A stretch of 64,000 bases of DNA from Streptomyces sp. SirexAA-E. GTDB lineage: Bacteria > Actinomycetota > Actinomycetes > Streptomycetales > Streptomycetaceae. Positions 33,764 through 42,038 of the stretch are shown here, one piece after another; within the stretch, counting starts at the first letter, position 1, and every line of letters begins with the position of its first letter. The position numbers and the translations under genes were made by a program. The notes below the pieces were generated by a model, which was not told the origin of the DNA, did not search any database, and was given only the letters and a program-made list of their open reading frames with translations. The DNA is taken from assembly GCF_000177195.2 (NCBI RefSeq), contig NC_015953.1:62001-126000 (forward strand). Direction: 5' to 3'.

Positions 33764-34498
33764 ATGAAGTCCCGCAAACTCGCACTACTGGCCGCCACCG
33801 GCGCGGCCGCCACCCTCTGCACCCTGATCCTCGCTCCGACAGCGGTTGCCCAGAAGACGGACGCGCGGTCCACTGCCGCCGAGTTCGTGCTCTCCGAGGC
33901 CCAGTTCGACGAAATGTTCCCGAACAGGAACTCCTTCTACACCTACAGCGGTCTCACGGCCGCGCTCAGCGCCTATCCGGATTTCGCCAACGCCGGCAGT
34001 GACACGGTGAAGAAGCAGGAGGCCGCAGCCTTCCTCGCCAACGTCAGCCACGAAACCGGTGGGCTGGTGTACGTCGTCGAACAGAACACCGCCAACTACC
34101 CGCACTACTGCGACGCCACCCAGCCGTACGGCTGCCCGGCGGGCAACGACAAGTACTACGGACGCGGGCCCATCCAGCTCAGTTGGAACTTCAACTACAA
34201 GAGCGCAGGCGACGCTCTGGGCATCGACCTGCTCAACAACCCCGACCTGGTCCAGAACGACGCGTCCGTCGCCTGGAAGACGGGCCTGTGGTATTGGAAC
34301 ACCCAGAGCGGGCCCGGCACCATGACGCCGCACGACGCGATGGTCAACAGCGCCGGCTTCGGTGAGACCATCCGTGCCATCAACGGCAGCCTGGAATGCG
34401 ACGGTGGCAACCCCGGGCAGGTCCAGAGCCGTATCGACATCTACGAGCGCTTCACGCAGGTTCTGGGCGTCGAGCCCGGAGAAGGTCTCAGCTGCTAG
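33764..34498 (+). CDS. Family 19 chitinase
   Basis: A 244-residue secreted class IV-like GH19 catalytic domain. AGGAG precedes the ATG. The signal peptide runs to about AVAQ30. Catalytic landmarks: FVLSEAQFDEMFPNRNSFYT, FLANVSHETGGLVYVVEQNT (catalytic Glu97), CPAGNDKYYGRGPIQLSWNF, AVWKTG-type block as ASVAWKTGLWYWNT, INGSLECDGGNPGQVQSRID. No chitin-binding domain is present, unlike ChiC-type enzymes. The protein is complete, ending EGLSC; its TAG stop lies in the CTAG target site of the adjacent insertion sequence. It hydrolyses chitin with inversion and pairs functionally with the LPMO. Confidence 0.92.
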   Translation: MKSRKLALLAATGAAATLCTLILAPTAVAQKTDARSTAAEFVLSEAQFDEMFPNRNSFYTYSGLTAALSAYPDFANAGSDTVKKQEAAAFLANVSHETGGLVYVVEQNTANYPHYCDATQPYGCPAGNDKYYGRGPIQLSWNFNYKSAGDALGIDLLNNPDLVQNDASVAWKTGLWYWNTQSGPGTMTPHDAMVNSAGFGETIRAINGSLECDGGNPGQVQSRIDIYERFTQVLGVEPGEGLSC

Positions 34499-35127
34499 GT
34501 CCTGTCTGACAAAGGATCTTGGGCGGGTTCGCGGAGCCAGAGGATGAGTGCGGCAAGGTGGACTCCGGCCTTGTAGCGGGCGGCGAGTTTGTCGAAGCGG
34601 GTGGCGATCGCGCGGAACTGCTTGAGACGGTTGAAGCAGCGTTCGACCACGTTGCGTGCCTTGTAGAGCTCGCGATCGAAGGCCGGCGGTCTGCCCCCGG
34701 CCTTCCCTCGCCGCAGGCGGTTGGCCTTCTGGTCGGCCCGTTCCGGGATCACGGCCCGGATGCCTCGCCTGCGCAGGACCCGGCGGATTGCCCGGGACGA
34801 GTAAGCCTTGTCCGCGATGACCGCGTCGGGCCTGCGGCGGGGCCGCCCGGCACCGCCCCGGGGCACCCGCAACTCGTCCATGACCGTGTCGAAGACGGTG
34901 GAGTCGTTGACGTTGCCGGGCGTGACGACGACGGCCAGGGGCAGGCCCCGGCCGTCGCAGGCGAGATGACTTTTCGTGGTCACCCCGCCGCGGGACCGGC
35001 CCAGCGCCTGACCAGCCGACGCGCGTGCCGGATTTTCCAGTTCGTCCCCCGCCGTCGCCCCTTTTTGCGGGCGCCGGCGGCGTGCTGATGGGCCCGGTTG
35101 ATCGTGGAGTCCACCGACACCGTCCAC
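34495..35127 (-). CDS. IS5-family transposase OrfB (catalytic part)
   Basis: The second reading frame of the IS transposase carries most of the DDE domain: GGVTTKSHLACDGRGLPLAV, VTPGNVNDSTVFDTVMDELR, DAVIADKAYSSRAIRRVLRR, GIRAVIPERADQKANRLRRG, YKARNVVERCFNRLKQFRAI, ATRFDKLAARYKAGVHLAAL. It is expressed by -1 frameshifting from OrfA. Its stop codon (TAG, read from CTA at 34495-34497) comes from the left-flank target-site copy, not from the IS itself. Confidence 0.85.
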   Translation of the reverse strand: MDGVGGLHDQPGPSARRRRPQKGATAGDELENPARASAGQALGRSRGGVTTKSHLACDGRGLPLAVVVTPGNVNDSTVFDTVMDELRVPRGGAGRPRRRPDAVIADKAYSSRAIRRVLRRRGIRAVIPERADQKANRLRRGKAGGRPPAFDRELYKARNVVERCFNRLKQFRAIATRFDKLAARYKAGVHLAALILWLREPAQDPLSDRT

Positions 35128-35427
35128 TCCACGGCTCCGACGGAGTCGTCGCGGACCTGGACCTGTTCGAGCAGACGGGCCCAGGTGCCGTCCGCTTCCC
35201 AGCGGGCGAACCGTTCATAGGCCGTCTGCCACGGCCCGTAGCGTTCCGGCAGGTCACGCCACGGGGCACCGGTCCGCAACCGCCACAACACCCCGTTGAT
35301 CACCTGCCGGTGATCTCGCCACGGCCGCCCACGACCGTCAATACCCGGCAGCAGGGGCTCGATCCGTTCCCACGCCGCATCCGTCAGCTCACCACGACCC
35401 ACCACAAGTTCAATTATCAGACAGGAC
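34499..35427 (-). mobile_element. IS5-type insertion sequence, apparently intact
   Basis: The 929-bp element has terminal inverted repeats GTCCTGTCTGACAA (left) and GTCCTGTCTGATAA (right, read inward). It is flanked by CTAG on both sides (34495-34498 and 35428-35431), consistent with a 4-bp target duplication, or TA if one more base is assigned to each end. It carries the two-frame transposase. It inserted at the stop codon of the GH19 chitinase and directly abuts a second, degenerate IS on its right. Confidence 0.85.
34980..35405 (-). CDS. IS5-family transposase OrfA
   Basis: About 141 residues from GTG 35405: VVGRGELTDAAWERIEPLLP, RPWRDHRQVINGVLWRLRTG, APWRDLPERYGPWQTAYERF, ARWEADGTWARLLEQVQVRD, WTVSVDSTINRAHQHAAGAR (first catalytic Asp), then KKGRRRGTNWKI. 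It overlaps OrfB, which is in the -1 frame. A C-AAA-AAG heptamer (35061-35067 on the plus strand as CTTTTTG) lies in the overlap and is the probable slippage site giving the OrfAB transposase. Confidence 0.85.
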   Translation of the reverse strand: MVGRGELTDAAWERIEPLLPGIDGRGRPWRDHRQVINGVLWRLRTGAPWRDLPERYGPWQTAYERFARWEADGTWARLLEQVQVRDDSVGAVEWTVSVDSTINRAHQHAAGARKKGRRRGTNWKIRHARRLVRRWAGPAAG

Positions 35428-35430
35428 CTA

Positions 35431-36289
35431 GGGCGTGTTTCAGGAGTGATCTTTGTGAGCCGGGGCACCGAGGCTGATCGTGGCTGCGGACTCGATGCCC
35501 CGGCTGATGTCAGTTCTGGGCCGGCGCTGCTTGCCGAATGTCGGCCTCCGCGAGACCGCCGGGCGAGAAGACCGCGGCAGCGATCCGAAGGTGAGCCGAC
35601 AGGGAGGCGCACAGCTCATCGAGGAGGCCGCTGCGGTTTTCGGCGGCGATGCGGACCTCGGCGAACGGGTCGCCGGTAGCGACTTCGTGCCCGCGCCAAG
35701 TAGGTCGCCGTCGCCGGTTCGGCACCACAGCACCCCGCGTCCGGGGTAGCGGCTTTCCGCTAGTACCTTGTTCAACCCGTTCACGAGCTCAGCGCTTATC
35801 CGATTTCGTGGCACCCCCGCATTGCGCGAAGCTGTCGACGACATCCAACCGGAGCGGGGAGCTCTGCCTTTCGCGGGGGTTGGCGCCGGTCTGTCACGGC
35901 CACTCGTCGATGGCCGCGACCAACACGGTCGCTTCGTAGCGGACGGAGCGCTTGTCGTACCTCGTGGCAACCGCGCGCTGCCTCTTGAGGTGGTTGATCC
36001 CGCACTCGACCGCGTGACGCGTCCTTGTCGAATTTCGGTGGCCTGCCCCCGTGCGAGCCGCGCTTCTTGCGGTTGCCGATCTGTTCGCGCTTATGCCCTG
36101 TCCGCGCGGACCTTGTCCGGCCGGGTGCGTGGCCGTCCTGGGCCGAGACGCGGCACGCGTATGTGGCCCAGGACCACCTGGAACTTGGGGAGTCGCCGGT
36201 TCCAGCACAACCCACTGAGCGTCAGTCAAGACTCCCCACGTCACGTGCTGTGATCAGCGCACGCCTTGGTCGACTTCTTGCACACGCCC
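35431..36289 (-). mobile_element. Degenerate IS5-type element
   Basis: Ends GGGCGTGTT (left) and GGGCGTGTG (right, read inward) bound an 859-bp element flanked by CTAG. On the minus strand the transposase starts near 36244 (MTWGVLTDAQWVVLEPATPQ), then jumps to TRHAVECGINHLKRQRAVAT and RYDKRSVRYEATVLVAAIDE, ending about 35895. The DDE core is deleted. The left 400 bp carry a different frame (ATGDPFAEVRIAAENRSGLL, DELCASLSAHLRIAAAVFSP) that looks like a fragment of an unrelated gene. Confidence 0.7.
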
Positions 36290-36363
36290 TAGCAGAACCT
36301 GAGAAGGTGTTTCCGACGGCTGACACCGCATGCCCGTGGCGGCATCGTGGCCGACTGGATTCG

Positions 36364-36399
36364 GCTTCACGTCCCGTCGGCGCCGACGGGACGTGAAGC
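36364..36399. repeat. 36-bp perfect loop-free palindrome
   Basis: The 18-bp half-site GCTTCACGTCCCGTCGGC is followed at once by its exact reverse complement, with no spacer. It lies 70 bp beyond the stop of the macro-domain gene and may act as a bidirectional terminator, though such extended palindromes can also be protein-binding or recombination sites. The rest of 36290-36469 shows nothing else. Confidence 0.7.
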
Positions 36400-36469
36400 A
36401 CCCTCGCGAAGACGCCCCCGGTGCCCCCGCGTACCACTCCGTCCTGGAAGTCGCGGGCAGCGAGGCCCC

Positions 36470-36997
36470 CTACGCCGTCAGCGCCCGATCGAAGTGGGCG
36501 TAGGCCTCCTCGTCGAAGAGCACGAACCGGACCTCGGTGATCGAAGGGAACGCTGCCTCACGAACCGTACGCACGGCAATCCGCGCACCGTCGTCGAGCG
36601 GCCAACCGTAGATGCCCGTCGAGATCGCCGGAAAGGCGACCGTCCGGGCCCCCAGCTCCGACGCCACGCGCAGGGACTCCCGATAACAGGAGGCCAGCGA
36701 TGCGGAGCGGTCCTGCGTACGCGACCAGACCGGGCCCACCGTGTGGACGACGTGCCGCGCATGCAGTCGGCCGGCCGTCGTCGCCACCGCCTGCCCGGTC
36801 GGCAGCCCCTTGCCGTAGTGCGAGGCCCGCAGGGCCCGGCAGGCCGCGAGGATATCGGGCCCGCCACGCCGGTGGATCGCGCCGTCCACCCCGCCACCGC
36901 CGAGGAGTGAGGAGTTGGCGGCATTGACCAGGACGTCGGAGTGCTGCTCGGTGATGTCCCCGAGTACCAGGGTGATCGTCGGTCGTTTCGTCGTCAT
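36470..36997 (-). CDS. Macro-domain protein (O-acetyl-ADP-ribose deacetylase type)
   Basis: A 175-residue protein that is one macro domain, like YmdB. Key motifs: ITLVLGDITEQHSDVLVNAA, NSSLLGGGGVDGAIHRRGGP (the NAAN...GGGGVDGAI active-site loop), ILAACRALR, GKGLPTGQAVATTAGRLHAR, HVVHTVGPVWS and VAFPAISTGIYGWPLDDGAR (phosphate-binding loop). These proteins hydrolyse O-acetyl-ADP-ribose or remove ADP-ribose from proteins or nucleic acid. Monocistronic; a palindrome lies downstream. Confidence 0.93.
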   Translation of the reverse strand: MTTKRPTITLVLGDITEQHSDVLVNAANSSLLGGGGVDGAIHRRGGPDILAACRALRASHYGKGLPTGQAVATTAGRLHARHVVHTVGPVWSRTQDRSASLASCYRESLRVASELGARTVAFPAISTGIYGWPLDDGARIAVRTVREAAFPSITEVRFVLFDEEAYAHFDRALTA

Positions 36998-37204
36998 GCG
37001 GCCATATTGCCGCCTGCCAGTAGGGCGTGCGGGGCCATGGCCGTCACAGTGCGGCCGGTCGACTCACCCGTTCGGTGCCGCCTGTCGTCCGAAGGTCCTC
37101 GCCTGTGAATGTCTCGGCCTCCTGCACTCAGCGACGACGAGCGCGGGCACTGCTGAACGCCCGCCCCTGCCGCCGCGGTCCACTTCGCCGCGGCCCGTGA
37201 CGGC

Positions 37205-37470
37205 ACGGCCGCCGTCGCACCGAGCGGGCTGCCGGTGGGGCGGGTTGGGAGTGGTGGCGGTGTTCCCGCTCGTGGCCGGCGTTCTCGGTCGCTCGGTGCG
37301 CAACCGGCGGGCCTACTTGGCGGCCGTGGAGGAGCGGGCCCGGGGGGCCGAGAAGAGCCGGGACGGCGAGGCGCGCCGGAGAGGGGCCGAGGAACGGGTG
37401 GCTCATCGCCCGGGAACTGCGCGATCTGGTGGCCCGTCCCCAGGGGGAGCCCTCTTCCAGATCTGAGCCG
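37205..37470 (+). pseudogene. Sensor histidine kinase remnant
   Basis: The plus strand reads GVVAVFPLVAGVLGRSVRNR (membrane helix end), RAYLAAVEERARGAEKSRDG, EARRRGAEERV and, after a frameshift, LIARELRDLVARPQ. This is the last membrane helix, the coiled linker and the start of the HisKA_3 box of a Streptomyces kinase (RIARELHDVVAH). The phospho-acceptor histidine is arginine here and the ATPase domain is gone. Confidence 0.6.
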
Positions 37471-37573
37471 CGAACCACGGTTACGGACCACACAACCCCT
37501 GCCGGTATCCGAGTCTTGGCTACGGGGGTGCTTGCCGGGAAAGCATCGTGCCCCTGACACGTACGCTGCGGTC

Positions 37574-38272
37574 ATGGACGACCCTGTGCTCACCGCCCAC
37601 GAACTGGTCCGGGATCGCTTTCCCGCCGCCCGGACGGCCTTCCTGGCCGGCAGCGTAGTGACCGACCGCCGAACGCCGACCTCCGATCTCGACATCGTGG
37701 TCGTCCTTGACGGTCCGCCGGCGCCCTACCGGGAGAACCTGGTGTACCACGGCTGGCCGGTGGAGCTGTTCGTGCAGACCGAGGCCACCTGGCATGACTT
37801 CGCTGACCAGGAGACGGCGAAGCGGAATTCGCCGTTGCTCGCCATGTGCTCCGTCGGCATCCTCCTCGTGGACATGGACGGGCTGGGCGCTTCGCTCCAG
37901 GCTGAGGCGCGAAGGCGCTGGGCTGCGGGCCCGCCGCCGCTCACGGCCCCTGAGCGTGACCGCCACCGGTACAGCATCACGGACCTGCTGGACGACCTGC
38001 GTGGGTGCGGAGACCCGGCCGAGCGGGTGTACCTGGTCTCGCACATGCTGCAGCGTGCCTCGGAGATCGCCCTGCTGACCGGGGGGCACTGGATCGGCGG
38101 AGGCAAATGGCTGTCACGGCGGCTGGCCGTGGCCGACCCCGGCCTGCACAGCGCGTTGACCGAGGCTGCCGAGCAAGCCGTAGCCGGGCACACCGGCACC
38201 TTCGCCGCGGTCGTGTCGGATGTGTTGGACCAGGCCGGGGGTCCGCTGTGGGACGGGTATACCGTCCGATGA
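37574..38272 (+). CDS. Nucleotidyltransferase-domain protein
   Basis: A 232-residue protein (ATG 37574, MDDPVLTAHELVRDRFPAAR). It has the polymerase-beta-like nucleotidyltransferase signature GSVVTDRRTPTSDLDIVVVL, with D-x-D metal ligands, followed by YHGWPVELFVQTEATWHDFA. A helical C-terminal domain follows (SITDLLDDLRGCGDPAERVY, LVSHMLQRASEIALLTGGHW), as in aminoglycoside adenylyltransferase-like and MNT-type proteins. Target unknown; alternatives are antibiotic adenylation or AMPylation of a protein. It stands alone. Confidence 0.85.
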   Translation: MDDPVLTAHELVRDRFPAARTAFLAGSVVTDRRTPTSDLDIVVVLDGPPAPYRENLVYHGWPVELFVQTEATWHDFADQETAKRNSPLLAMCSVGILLVDMDGLGASLQAEARRRWAAGPPPLTAPERDRHRYSITDLLDDLRGCGDPAERVYLVSHMLQRASEIALLTGGHWIGGGKWLSRRLAVADPGLHSALTEAAEQAVAGHTGTFAAVVSDVLDQAGGPLWDGYTVR

Positions 38273-38463
38273 ATCGGTGGCCCGGGCTACGAGCACGCCA
38301 CCGCAGCCGAGAAGGCCGAGCCGGTGAGGGCGCGACGGCGTTCACCTGTCGGGTGCGTCGGTCCGCGCGATCAGTGGGGCGTCGCGGCCGAGCCGGCCCG
38401 CCCACGTCACGTCCGTCGCCTCTCCGAAGGTGACGAGCCTGCCGCCGTGCGGTCGCCGCGCGG

Positions 38464-39456
38464 TCATCTGCCGGCCGTGAAGAACGCGGGGTGCTCGCGC
38501 GCCCACCGGACGTATGCGGCGACCTGGTCCGCGAGGCCGGCCGGCTGCCAGATCAGCTCCTGTCGTGCCCGGTCGGAGGAGTAGACGCCGTTCTTGCCGG
38601 ACTCGGTGGCGGGGTCCATGTCGGCCTCGGCCGAGTCGGCCGGTACCTGGAGGGTCTCCACGCCGAAGAGAGCCACGAGGTCGGGGACGCTTGTCCGGAC
38701 GCCGCTGGAGATGTTGTACGTCCCGTCTCCTCGGCCCTCCCCGCGGGCGAGCAGTTGCAGGGCGCGGGCGGCCTCGGTGGCGCCGAGCCAGTCGCCGCCC
38801 GCCCGGAGCGTGCGTTCCGTGACCTTGACGGCTCGGCCCTGCACCGCGGCGGCCGCGAGGTGGTACGGCAGGGACATGACCGAGCGGCCCGAGCTCGGCC
38901 GTTCCATCGGCCCGAACATCTTGGTCAGCCGTGCCACGGGGACGTCGAGACCGTAGAGCCGACCGAACCTGCGGGCGACGAGTTCACCGGCCAGCTTGCT
39001 GATGCCGTACATCTCGTCGGGCGAGGGCGGGGCGTCCTCGGCGAGCAGCCGCAGGGGTGAACTTCCGTAGACGGCACCGCTGCTGACCAGCAGGACCCGC
39101 CGTACCCCGCTGGTGCGCCGGGCGGCGTCGAGGACGGTCGTGGTGCCCTGGGTGTTGACGTGGACGAAGCGTCCGGGGTCGCGGTGTTCGCTTTCCGGGT
39201 CGTGGGTGACCGTGGCGCCGTGGACGACGACGTCCGGCGCACTCCGTGCGATCACGTCCGTCACGGCCGCGCTGTCGGTGACGTCGGCCTGGACATGGTG
39301 GACGCGTTCCTCGTGTCCGGCGAGGGAAGCGGTGAGTACGTCGTCGGGTGCGTGCAGATCGACGGCGGTGACGACGGCGTCGGGCTCCGTGGTGAGCAGT
39401 CGCTCGACCAGGACGCTCATGACGAAACCGCGGGCGCCGGTGACCAGATAGCGCAT
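38464..39456 (-). CDS. NAD-dependent epimerase/dehydratase (extended SDR)
   Basis: A 330-residue extended SDR. NAD motif MRYLVTGARGFVMSVLVERL (last glycine of GxxGxxG is Met), VQADVTDSAAVTDVIARSAP, catalytic serine/tyrosine in RVLLVSSGAVYGSSPLRLLA and DEMYGISKLAGELVARRFGR (Y-x-x-x-K), then FGPMERPSSGRSVMSLPYHL. It is the last gene of the ECF-transporter operon, two bases after the stop of the second ATPase gene, so it is likely to act on the imported compound or its hydrolysis product, probably a sugar or sugar-like ring. Confidence 0.9.
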   Translation of the reverse strand: MRYLVTGARGFVMSVLVERLLTTEPDAVVTAVDLHAPDDVLTASLAGHEERVHHVQADVTDSAAVTDVIARSAPDVVVHGATVTHDPESEHRDPGRFVHVNTQGTTTVLDAARRTSGVRRVLLVSSGAVYGSSPLRLLAEDAPPSPDEMYGISKLAGELVARRFGRLYGLDVPVARLTKMFGPMERPSSGRSVMSLPYHLAAAAVQGRAVKVTERTLRAGGDWLGATEAARALQLLARGEGRGDGTYNISSGVRTSVPDLVALFGVETLQVPADSAEADMDPATESGKNGVYSSDRARQELIWQPAGLADQVAAYVRWAREHPAFFTAGR

Positions 39457-39458
39457 GT

Positions 39459-40346
39459 TCAGCAGACCTTGTCGTCGTGGGGAAGGGGCGTTGCCCCGGG
39501 GCGCGGGCGGGCGAGGACGGTACTCATCTCGCGTACGGCGTCGTCGACCGTCAGCACACCCGGCAGCCCGAGTTCGGCGGCGAGCACCGCTGCCTGCGGG
39601 GGCCGGATGTTGGTCTCCTGGAGCACCTCGCGCTGCGAGAAGACCTCTGCGGGGGTGCCGTCGGTGAGTACGCGGCCCTCGCGCATCGCGATGACACGGG
39701 TGGCGTACTCGGCGACCAGCGCCATGTCGTGGGAGATGATGACGACCGTGCGGCCCAGGGCGTGGTGGTGGGCGAGCGAATCGAGGATCTTGCGTGACTC
39801 GGCCCGGTCCTGACCGGTGGTGGGTTCGTCGACGACCGCGACGTCGCAGCCCATGACGAGGGTGGAGGCGATGGCGAGCCGCTGGCGCTCACCCCGGGAG
39901 AGGTGGACGGGGTTGGTCTCCTCGCGCCCTTCGAGTCCCACCAGTCGCAGGGTGTCGGACACCTCGCGGGCGAGCGTCGTGGGGTCCGCGCCGAGGTTGC
40001 GCGGGCCGTACTCCAGCTCTTCGCGGCAGGTGTCGTGGAAGATCTGGCGATCCGGGTTCTGGAAGACGTATCCGACGGTCGCGGCGAGGTGGTGGAGGCG
40101 GGTGCCGCGGGTGTCGACGATCGCGCCGTCCCGGGTGTGCAGACGGACCGTACCGCCGGGATTCGTCGGCCTGAGCAGGCCGTTGAAGTGCTTGGCGAGG
40201 GTCGTCTTGCCGGAGCCGTTCCGCCCGATGATCGCGACGAACTCGCCCCGTCCGATGGTCAGATCCACCCCCGCCAGGGCCTTGGCCCCTCCGCCGTAGG
40301 TGTGCTCGACGCCGGTGATCTCGATGACGGTGTCCTTATGGTTCAT
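39459..40346 (-). CDS. ECF transporter ATPase (second subunit)
   Basis: A 295-residue ABC ATPase. Walker A in AIIGRNGSGKTTLAKHFNGL, Q-loop ATVGYVFQNPDRQIFHDTCR (the Q-N-P-D-x-Q typical of EcfA/CbiO), signature HLSRGERQRLAIASTLVMGC, Walker B DVAVVDEPTTGQDRAESRKI, switch histidine VVIISHDMALVAEYA. The C-terminal ~60 residues are the dimerisation extension of energy-coupling ATPases. It overlaps the preceding ATPase gene by four bases. With the partner ATPase and EcfT it powers uptake through the S component at 42039-42671. Confidence 0.92.
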   Translation of the reverse strand: MNHKDTVIEITGVEHTYGGGAKALAGVDLTIGRGEFVAIIGRNGSGKTTLAKHFNGLLRPTNPGGTVRLHTRDGAIVDTRGTRLHHLAATVGYVFQNPDRQIFHDTCREELEYGPRNLGADPTTLAREVSDTLRLVGLEGREETNPVHLSRGERQRLAIASTLVMGCDVAVVDEPTTGQDRAESRKILDSLAHHHALGRTVVIISHDMALVAEYATRVIAMREGRVLTDGTPAEVFSQREVLQETNIRPPQAAVLAAELGLPGVLTVDDAVREMSTVLARPRPGATPLPHDDKVC

Positions 40347-41209
40347 GCGTGGTTCCTGTCGCTGTGCGGGTCGTGCGTCATCGACTGCCAGCCGGCGACC
40401 GCCGCCGGCACGGACAGCGGGAGTTCGGTGTCCCAGTGCCCTCGCTGCCGCAGCCGCAGGGCGATGTCGAGCACCTGGGGCCGGTCCGGGGCCGCCGGGC
40501 CCGTGAGTACCTCGCGCGGGGTGCCGGCCGCTTCGACGCGGCCGGCACGCATGGCGACGAGCCGGTCGGCGTAGACGGCGAGTTCCTCGATCTTGTGCTC
40601 GACGACGACGACGGTGACGCCTTCGTCCGCGAGCACGCGGATGGCGTCCATGACACCTTCGGTTCCGGCGGGGTCCAGTTCGGACGTCGGTTCGTCGAGG
40701 AGCATGATCCGTGGGCTGAGGCAGAAGATCGAGGCCACGACGACGCGCTGCTTCTCTCCGCCCGAGAGGGCGTGCGTGAACCGGTCGAGGAGGCCGCCGA
40801 TGTCGAAGAGGTCGGTGGCGCGTCGCAGACGCCGTTCGATCTCCGGTACCGGGATCCCCCGGTTCTCCATCCCCCAGACCAGCTCTTCTCGCACCACGGT
40901 GTTGACGAGTTGCACCTCCGGGTCCTGCATGACGAGGCCGACGGTCTCGGTGATCTCGGAGAGGCCGGTGAAGTCCTCCAGCGGGCGTCCGAAGACCTCG
41001 ATGCCGCCGCGCATGGCCGCGCTGTCCTCGTGGTGGGGGATGACGCCGGACAGGCACTGCAGGAGGGTGGACTTCCCCGCGCCGGTCGGGCCGAGAATGC
41101 CCAGGATCTCCCCGGGAGCGACGACGAGGTCGACCTCGTCGAGTGCGCGCCGCTCGGCGCCCTCGTAGCGGACGGTCAGGCCGGAGACGGCCAGTGCCGG
41201 TGCGGTCAT
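40343..41209 (-). CDS. ECF transporter ATPase (first subunit)
   Basis: A 288-residue ABC ATPase: Walker A in GILGPTGAGKSTLLQCLSGV, Q-loop ETVGLVMQDPEVQLVNTVVR, signature HALSGGEKQRVVVASIFCLS, Walker B RIMLLDEPTSELDPAGTEGV, switch VVVVEHKIEELAVYADRLVA. The two ATPases differ enough to be an EcfA1/EcfA2-like heterodimer. It lies one base from the EcfT stop and overlaps the second ATPase gene. Confidence 0.92.
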   Translation of the reverse strand: MTAPALAVSGLTVRYEGAERRALDEVDLVVAPGEILGILGPTGAGKSTLLQCLSGVIPHHEDSAAMRGGIEVFGRPLEDFTGLSEITETVGLVMQDPEVQLVNTVVREELVWGMENRGIPVPEIERRLRRATDLFDIGGLLDRFTHALSGGEKQRVVVASIFCLSPRIMLLDEPTSELDPAGTEGVMDAIRVLADEGVTVVVVEHKIEELAVYADRLVAMRAGRVEAAGTPREVLTGPAAPDRPQVLDIALRLRQRGHWDTELPLSVPAAVAGWQSMTHDPHSDRNHA

Positions 41210-41210
41210 T

Positions 41211-42008
41211 TCATGCCCCTTCGGTGAACGGTGCGGGCATCTGCCACTGCATGACCAGGAGCGCGGCGGCCAGGAGGACCACGCCGATGACCAGGAGGGC
41301 GTCGCCGGCCCGGAAGGAGGACGTCCGGTAGAACGTCCGCGGGCCCGGCAGGCTGTAGCCGCGCAGCTCCATCGACAGGGCGATGTCGCTGCTGCGCTTC
41401 ATGGAGCCGGCGAGCATCGGGAACAGCATCCGGACGATCGCGCGGCCCCTCCGCAGCGGGTGGCGTGAACTGCTCTCGGCCGAACCACGGACCGCCATGG
41501 CGGTGAGCAGGGTCCGTGCCTCGTCCTGCAGAAGGGGCAGGAAGCGGAAGGCGAAGCTCGTCAGGTAGGCGAACTTGTAGGGCACGCCGACCTTGTGGAG
41601 CGCGAGCGCGATGTCCGACGGACTGGTGGTCACCGAGAACCCGTAGAAGCAGATGCCCATGGCGAACAGGCGCATCCCGATGCCCAGACCGAGCAGGACA
41701 CCCGCCCTGGAGAGGGAGAGGCCGCCGATCGTGGCCATCGCCGGTCCGCCCTGGACCAGGGCTTGCAGGAGGGTGAGGAGGAGGACGAGCGGGATGATGA
41801 GGAGCAGGGCCTTGGCGTACGAGGCGGGCGTGATCCGTGCGAGCGCCGCGAGCCCGATCACGACGACGGCGGTCAGCGCGACGAGGACGTCGATGCGGGT
41901 CGTGGTCAGTGCGACGACGAGGACGACGATGATCGCGGCGATCTTCGCGCGGGCGTCGGCGCGATGCAGAAACGTTTTTCCTGGCTGGTAGAGCATCGTT
42001 CCGCTCAT
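41211..42008 (-). CDS. ECF transporter T component (EcfT-like)
   Basis: A 265-residue integral membrane protein: MLYQPGKTFLHRADARAKIA, IIVVLVVALTTTRIDVLVAL, ALLLIIPLVLLLTLLQALVQ, VLLGLGIGMRLFAMGICFYG, then the coupling-helix region with the ATPase-binding A-R-x/A-R-G-like motifs (LAGSMKRSSDIALSMELRGY), and a final helix ALLVIGVVLLAAALLVMQW. This is the CbiQ/EcfT topology (PF02361). It couples the two ATPases to the S component encoded just upstream. Confidence 0.9.
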   Translation of the reverse strand: MSGTMLYQPGKTFLHRADARAKIAAIIVVLVVALTTTRIDVLVALTAVVVIGLAALARITPASYAKALLLIIPLVLLLTLLQALVQGGPAMATIGGLSLSRAGVLLGLGIGMRLFAMGICFYGFSVTTSPSDIALALHKVGVPYKFAYLTSFAFRFLPLLQDEARTLLTAMAVRGSAESSSRHPLRRGRAIVRMLFPMLAGSMKRSSDIALSMELRGYSLPGPRTFYRTSSFRAGDALLVIGVVLLAAALLVMQWQMPAPFTEGA

Positions 42009-42038
42009 CGCGGTACCCCTTCGGTTCGTGTGGGCCGG

